From IMG/VR virus record IMGVR_UViG_3300042892_000894, positions 1 to 39,659 of that record: a stretch of 39,659 nt of DNA. One strand, written 5' to 3'. Below are positions 37,654-39,659 of this stretch, in pieces (the stretch's first letter is position 1; each line of letters opens with the position of its first letter). Both the position numbers and the translations under genes were made by a program. Source of the stretch: a virus. A model generated the notes under the pieces. The model was not told the DNA's origin. It searched no databases and saw only the letters and a program-made list of their open reading frames with translations.

Positions 37654-37991
37654 GTGGTCACCGCCCCTGTTACGATAAATTTACCTTCAAGTATGCGTGT
37701 AACTACGCTACCTGAATCTACTACTAGATCATATGAATAACGGCTAGCAGTAATAGCGCCAGTAGTTGCTGCGCTAAGAGTTACTGTGATTCGACCATTA
37801 GGTCCATCAATAGCAATGCGTCCATTGTCATTGGTTGCTACTACAGTTGTAGTAGATGCACCAACGAATGGGCGCACTGTCATAGTGACATCATAGTTGG
37901 TTAGGTTCCAAGGAGTGTTGTCATTGAGAACCTGAAACTGAAAATTAAATGTGGTTGCTTGGTCACAGACCAAGTTATATTTAGCACTCAA
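37650..37991 (-). CDS. Ig-like tail/fibre-associated protein (113 aa)
   Basis: I choose TTG 37991, which overlaps the previous stop as TTGA; the frame is open up to 38054, but that would overlap the preceding gene by 67 bases. The product ([59 protein letters not shown]) has the strand pattern of small Ig-like or BppU-type tail proteins. It probably joins the fibre to the tail. Confidence 0.6.
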   Translation of the reverse strand: MSAKYNLVCDQATTFNFQFQVLNDNTPWNLTNYDVTMTVRPFVGASTTTVVATNDNGRIAIDGPNGRITVTLSAATTGAITASRYSYDLVVDSGSVVTRILEGKFIVTGAVTT

Positions 37992-38272
37992 GATGACACC
38001 GCTCTGAGAGCTTGCGCTGCAGGTAGTTGAAAAGTGCCAGCGATGAGATTGCATACGCCGCTGTAATCAAGGCGATTATCACTAGTCGTACCCGCAATCG
38101 CATTTAGAACTCCCACTGTATCTGTTAAATTTGTAGTTACTGAGCGTTGCGTTGCCCATTGCTTTGCAGCAAGGGCTTCGCCAACCATTTCGCCTGGTGC
38201 TCGATAGGTGCCACCATTAGCCAAACGATTAAGTTCATCTAATAACGTTGTGCCGTATTGTCCTAGTGCCAC
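37988..38272 (-). CDS. Conserved phage protein, LNRLANGGTY type (94 aa)
   Basis: The product has TTLLDELNRLANGGTYRAPG, AAKQWATQRSV, VGVLNAIAG, and YSGVCNLIAGTFQLPAAQAL. I know this set from many actinophage and aquatic phage genomes, close to fibre genes, function unknown. A structural or assembly role is likely. Confidence 0.7.
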   Translation of the reverse strand: MALGQYGTTLLDELNRLANGGTYRAPGEMVGEALAAKQWATQRSVTTNLTDTVGVLNAIAGTTSDNRLDYSGVCNLIAGTFQLPAAQALRAVSS

Positions 38273-38281
38273 CTATTTACC

Positions 38282-38446
38282 TCACTTCTTCTTTTTACGA
38301 GACGCTGCTGCGTTATCTACTAAGTTTGGATAAGGTCGTCCTGCTGCCTTAGCCCGTGCTTTTGCTGCCGCCTTTTGTGCTGGCGTTAATGTCTTTGACT
38401 TTTCTTTAGGGTTCTTCTTATCCCAGAAAGCTACTTTCTTTTTCAT
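38282..38446 (-). CDS. Lys/Ala-rich mini-protein (54 aa)
   Basis: ATG 38446 overlaps the previous stop as ATGA. The product (MKKKVAFWDKKNPKEKSKTL, then TPAQKAAAKARAKAAGRPYP) is highly basic, with a helical Ala/Lys centre and a KKKK end. The PAQKAAAKARAKAAGRPYPN stretch recurs in phage and bacterial small basic proteins. Role unknown; DNA binding is plausible. Confidence 0.65.
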   Translation of the reverse strand: MKKKVAFWDKKNPKEKSKTLTPAQKAAAKARAKAAGRPYPNLVDNAAASRKKKK

Positions 38447-38721
38447 TTGCAACTACAATCCCAAGCGCGAAGCGACTTGTTTATTCTTGAGTTCGGATCT
38501 TTGGCTGTCTTACTAGAAGTGTTCTTGGCTTTCATCCCACACATACGACCACAGAAAGACTTACGTCTTCCTGCAGACTTAGGAGACTTAGCAGCCTCAG
38601 CCTTCTTAACTGGAGGCTTGAGGTTCATACCCGCAGCCTTGGCAGAGGCACGACCTTTTGCATTCAGGCCACCCTTGGGGTTCTTACCTTCTGCTCTCTG
38701 CCACGCTGGAGATTTTGCCAT
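38443..38721 (-). CDS. DUF6321-like basic protein (92 aa)
   Basis: MAKSPAWQRAEGKNPKGGLN, AKGRASAKAAGMNLKPPVKK, RRKSFCGRMCGMKAKNTSSK, and DPNSRINKSLRAWDCSC fit a small conserved family known from phages (I believe DUF6321). The function is unknown. The start follows the previous stop directly. It is rich in Lys and has Cys pairs, so nucleic-acid or metal binding is possible. Confidence 0.75.
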   Translation of the reverse strand: MAKSPAWQRAEGKNPKGGLNAKGRASAKAAGMNLKPPVKKAEAAKSPKSAGRRKSFCGRMCGMKAKNTSSKTAKDPNSRINKSLRAWDCSCK

Positions 38722-38895
38722 TTACTTTTTCTTACCCATTCTCTTCTTGGACATCTTTGCTTGAGACATTGCAATAGCAATTGCTTGCTTCTTGCCTTTA
38801 ACTACTGGACCTTTACTAGATCCTGAGTTCAAAGTACCAGCCTTAAACTCTTTCATTACTTTGGCAATCTTTGCCTTCTTAGCAGCCTTGTTCAT
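38722..38895 (-). CDS. DUF6496-like basic protein (57 aa)
   Basis: The product (MNKAAKKAKIAKVMKEFKAG, then TLNSGSSKGPVVKGKKQAIA, IAMSQAKMSKKRMGKKK) matches the VMxEFKxGxLxSGS...KQAIAIAxSxA pattern of a small family (I believe DUF6496). Function unknown. ATG 38895 directly follows the preceding stop. Confidence 0.72.
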   Translation of the reverse strand: MNKAAKKAKIAKVMKEFKAGTLNSGSSKGPVVKGKKQAIAIAMSQAKMSKKRMGKKK

Positions 38896-38964
38896 TTAGC
38901 ACTTACAAGACTTCTTTGACTTACCACACTTCTTGCACATTCCTGCCATTGGCTTCTTCTTCAT
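38896..38964 (-). CDS. 22-aa Cys/Lys peptide
   Basis: ATG 38964 overlaps the upstream stop as TAATG, and the stop is directly followed by the next ATG. The product is MKKKPMAGMCKKCGKSKKSC plus KC: four cysteines in a CxxC...CxC order and nine lysines. It could hold one zinc. Tiny, but its exact fit between two genes supports it. Confidence 0.5.
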   Translation of the reverse strand: MKKKPMAGMCKKCGKSKKSCKC

Positions 38965-39086
38965 TACTTTGCTGCCTTTCCCATAGCTCCGGTTTGGACT
39001 GATTCATAAGACTGAAACTTCATTGCACCTTCGTATTGCTTATCTGGTGTTGGGTATTTAGTGATATCTTCTTCGTAGTTTTCCAT
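38964..39086 (-). CDS. Hypothetical protein (40 aa)
   Basis: ATG 39086 has an AAGGAG site. The product (MENYEEDITKYPTPDKQYEG, then AMKFQSYESVQTGAMGKAAK) is polar. No family is recognised. It is the first of the tiny-gene run that follows the GCFGCK gene. Confidence 0.55.
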   Translation of the reverse strand: MENYEEDITKYPTPDKQYEGAMKFQSYESVQTGAMGKAAK

Positions 39087-39088
39087 TG

Positions 39089-39361
39089 TTACTCCTTAAA
39101 TGTCATTGAGATCCCATCGAAAGCTTTACCAGCCTCGTTGGAAAGTTGAACTGCTGCGTTTATATCTTTACTCTTTGTTGAACGTGGTTCTATACCCTGT
39201 CGCGTAGCATCGTAATAAGACTGTAGTTCCTTATCGTGTTGCTTAGCTGTAGGTATACCTCTGTGGTTTGCCACACCTACGCTCAACTCTAGTTCTCCTA
39301 CCTTGCAGCCAAAGCATCCCTCAACATACTCAGGATGCGTGGTGCGTCTATGTAAACTCAT
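39089..39361 (-). CDS. Conserved actinophage GCFGCK protein (90 aa)
   Basis: I choose ATG 39361 (ATGA overlap with the preceding stop) over the in-frame ATG at 39376. The N-terminus MSLHRRTTHPEYVEGCFGCK carries the HPxxVxGCFGCK pattern found in many actinophage proteins of unknown role. The remainder (KQHDKELQSYYDATRQGIEP) is helical. The Cys pair may bind metal. Confidence 0.72.
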   Translation of the reverse strand: MSLHRRTTHPEYVEGCFGCKVGELELSVGVANHRGIPTAKQHDKELQSYYDATRQGIEPRSTKSKDINAAVQLSNEAGKAFDGISMTFKE

Positions 39362-39659
39362 ACTGGAGTTAACCAACTTCCATATCCTGCAGCGGTAAGT
39401 ACCCCTGCTTGGTAATCGCTGATCTCATACTCGTGACCACCAAGGAAGTAATAGCTAGCTGCTGCTAAGTCATCTTGGCTTGGAGTTAAAGTTAAAGTTA
39501 CTGTAGTTCCATTAACGATTAAAGTTTGACCTCGTGGGATATCTGTCATACTAGGAGCAATAGCTCCACTGCTAGTTCCACCGTTAAAGCGACGACCTGC
39601 AAGGCGTGAGTACGGAGTAAACTCTGTATAGTCTGCGCCCCAAGTTTGCCACACGTAGG
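39358..39659 (-). CDS. Structural protein, 5' end cut by window edge
   Basis: The frame is open to the right edge, with no stop, and ends at 39358. The visible 100 residues are WQTWGADYTEFTPYSRLAGR, a short Gly/Ser linker, then a small strand-rich domain (IPRGQTLIVNGTTVTLTLTP) and GGHEYEISDYQAGVLTAAGY near the end. The in-frame GTG at 39654 is not a convincing start. It may be a head or tail protein. It would read on from the truncated capsid gene if the ends were joined, but its sequence does not look like the capsid C-terminus. Confidence 0.55.
   Translation of the reverse strand, partial: YVWQTWGADYTEFTPYSRLAGRRFNGGTSSGAIAPSMTDIPRGQTLIVNGTTVTLTLTPSQDDLAAASYYFLGGHEYEISDYQAGVLTAAGYGSWLTPV

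Noticed and set aside
1-39659. tRNA or rRNA genes
   Set aside because: I looked for T-loop and anticodon-stem patterns in the gaps and found none that fold convincingly; a tRNAscan run would settle it.
1-39659. Integrase, repressor or attachment site of a temperate phage
   Set aside because: No recombinase or repressor motif is seen in any frame; a segment may lie outside the window, so this is not proof of a lytic life style.

Overview
The window is most of the genome of a tailed double-stranded DNA phage of an actinobacterium. The host call rests on a WhiB-type iron-sulfur regulator at 24.7-25.0 kb, the type of major capsid protein, several small protein families that I know from actinophages, and a proteasome-like Ntn hydrolase. 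The moderate base composition and the cyanophage-like accessory genes suggest an aquatic host, possibly a freshwater actinobacterium, but that is inference. There is a large set of internal virion proteins, a 300-aa connector-like protein, a 637-aa propeller-like tail protein, and no tape measure, sheath or tail-chaperone pair. This fits a short-tailed (podovirus-like) virion. I see no integrase, repressor or attachment site, so a lytic life style is likely.

Layout. 1-15.3 kb (minus strand, transcribed right to left): terminase large subunit, tiny Lys-rich proteins, portal, four internal virion proteins including one of 1740 residues, scaffold, and the major capsid protein, which runs off the left edge. 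15.3-16.1 kb: an 800-base non-coding divergent control region with hairpins, a cluster of GCAGCT repeats and a promoter-like sequence. 16.1-20.3 kb (plus strand): an early operon of about 18 mostly tiny genes, among them a sliding-clamp-like protein and a lytic transglycosylase. Many of its genes are joined by a recurring GAGGGAGAGGGTAATG-like junction. 20.3 kb: terminator between converging operons. 20.4-27.25 kb (minus): replication and regulation module, with FmdB-like zinc ribbon, PD-(D/E)XK nuclease, sigma factor, Nmad1/DUF1599-like protein, split primase, resolvase-like nuclease, DnaB-type ATPase, WhiB, a ssDNA-binding-like zinc protein, Cas4-like exonuclease, three mini-proteins and the Ntn hydrolase. 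27.3-27.6 kb: a lone plus-strand zinc-ribbon gene. 27.7-28.5 kb: lysis genes (holin, M15 endopeptidase, small membrane protein). 28.5-39.66 kb (minus): tail and fibre genes with a glycosyltransferase and a methyltransferase, one plus-strand moron at 30.5 kb, and a cluster of tiny Lys-rich proteins near the right edge.

How the parts work together. The phage carries primase, helicase ATPase, clamp, resolvase and exonuclease but no DNA polymerase in this window, so it probably recruits the host replicase. A sigma-like protein and WhiB would redirect transcription. Two fibre-type proteins (collagen-like, and FN3 plus glycine-rich) sit beside sugar- and methyl-transfer enzymes that could decorate them. 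Minus-strand genes are densely packed, mostly with TAATG, ATGA, GTGA or TTGA overlaps, and I used these overlaps to place many starts, including those of genes shorter than 60 codons.

Limits. Both edges cut genes on the same strand. The two cut frames would join in phase if the molecule were circular, but the joined protein lacks the C-terminus I expect of this capsid family, so I think a piece of the genome lies outside the window. All family assignments come from reading motifs, not from a search.
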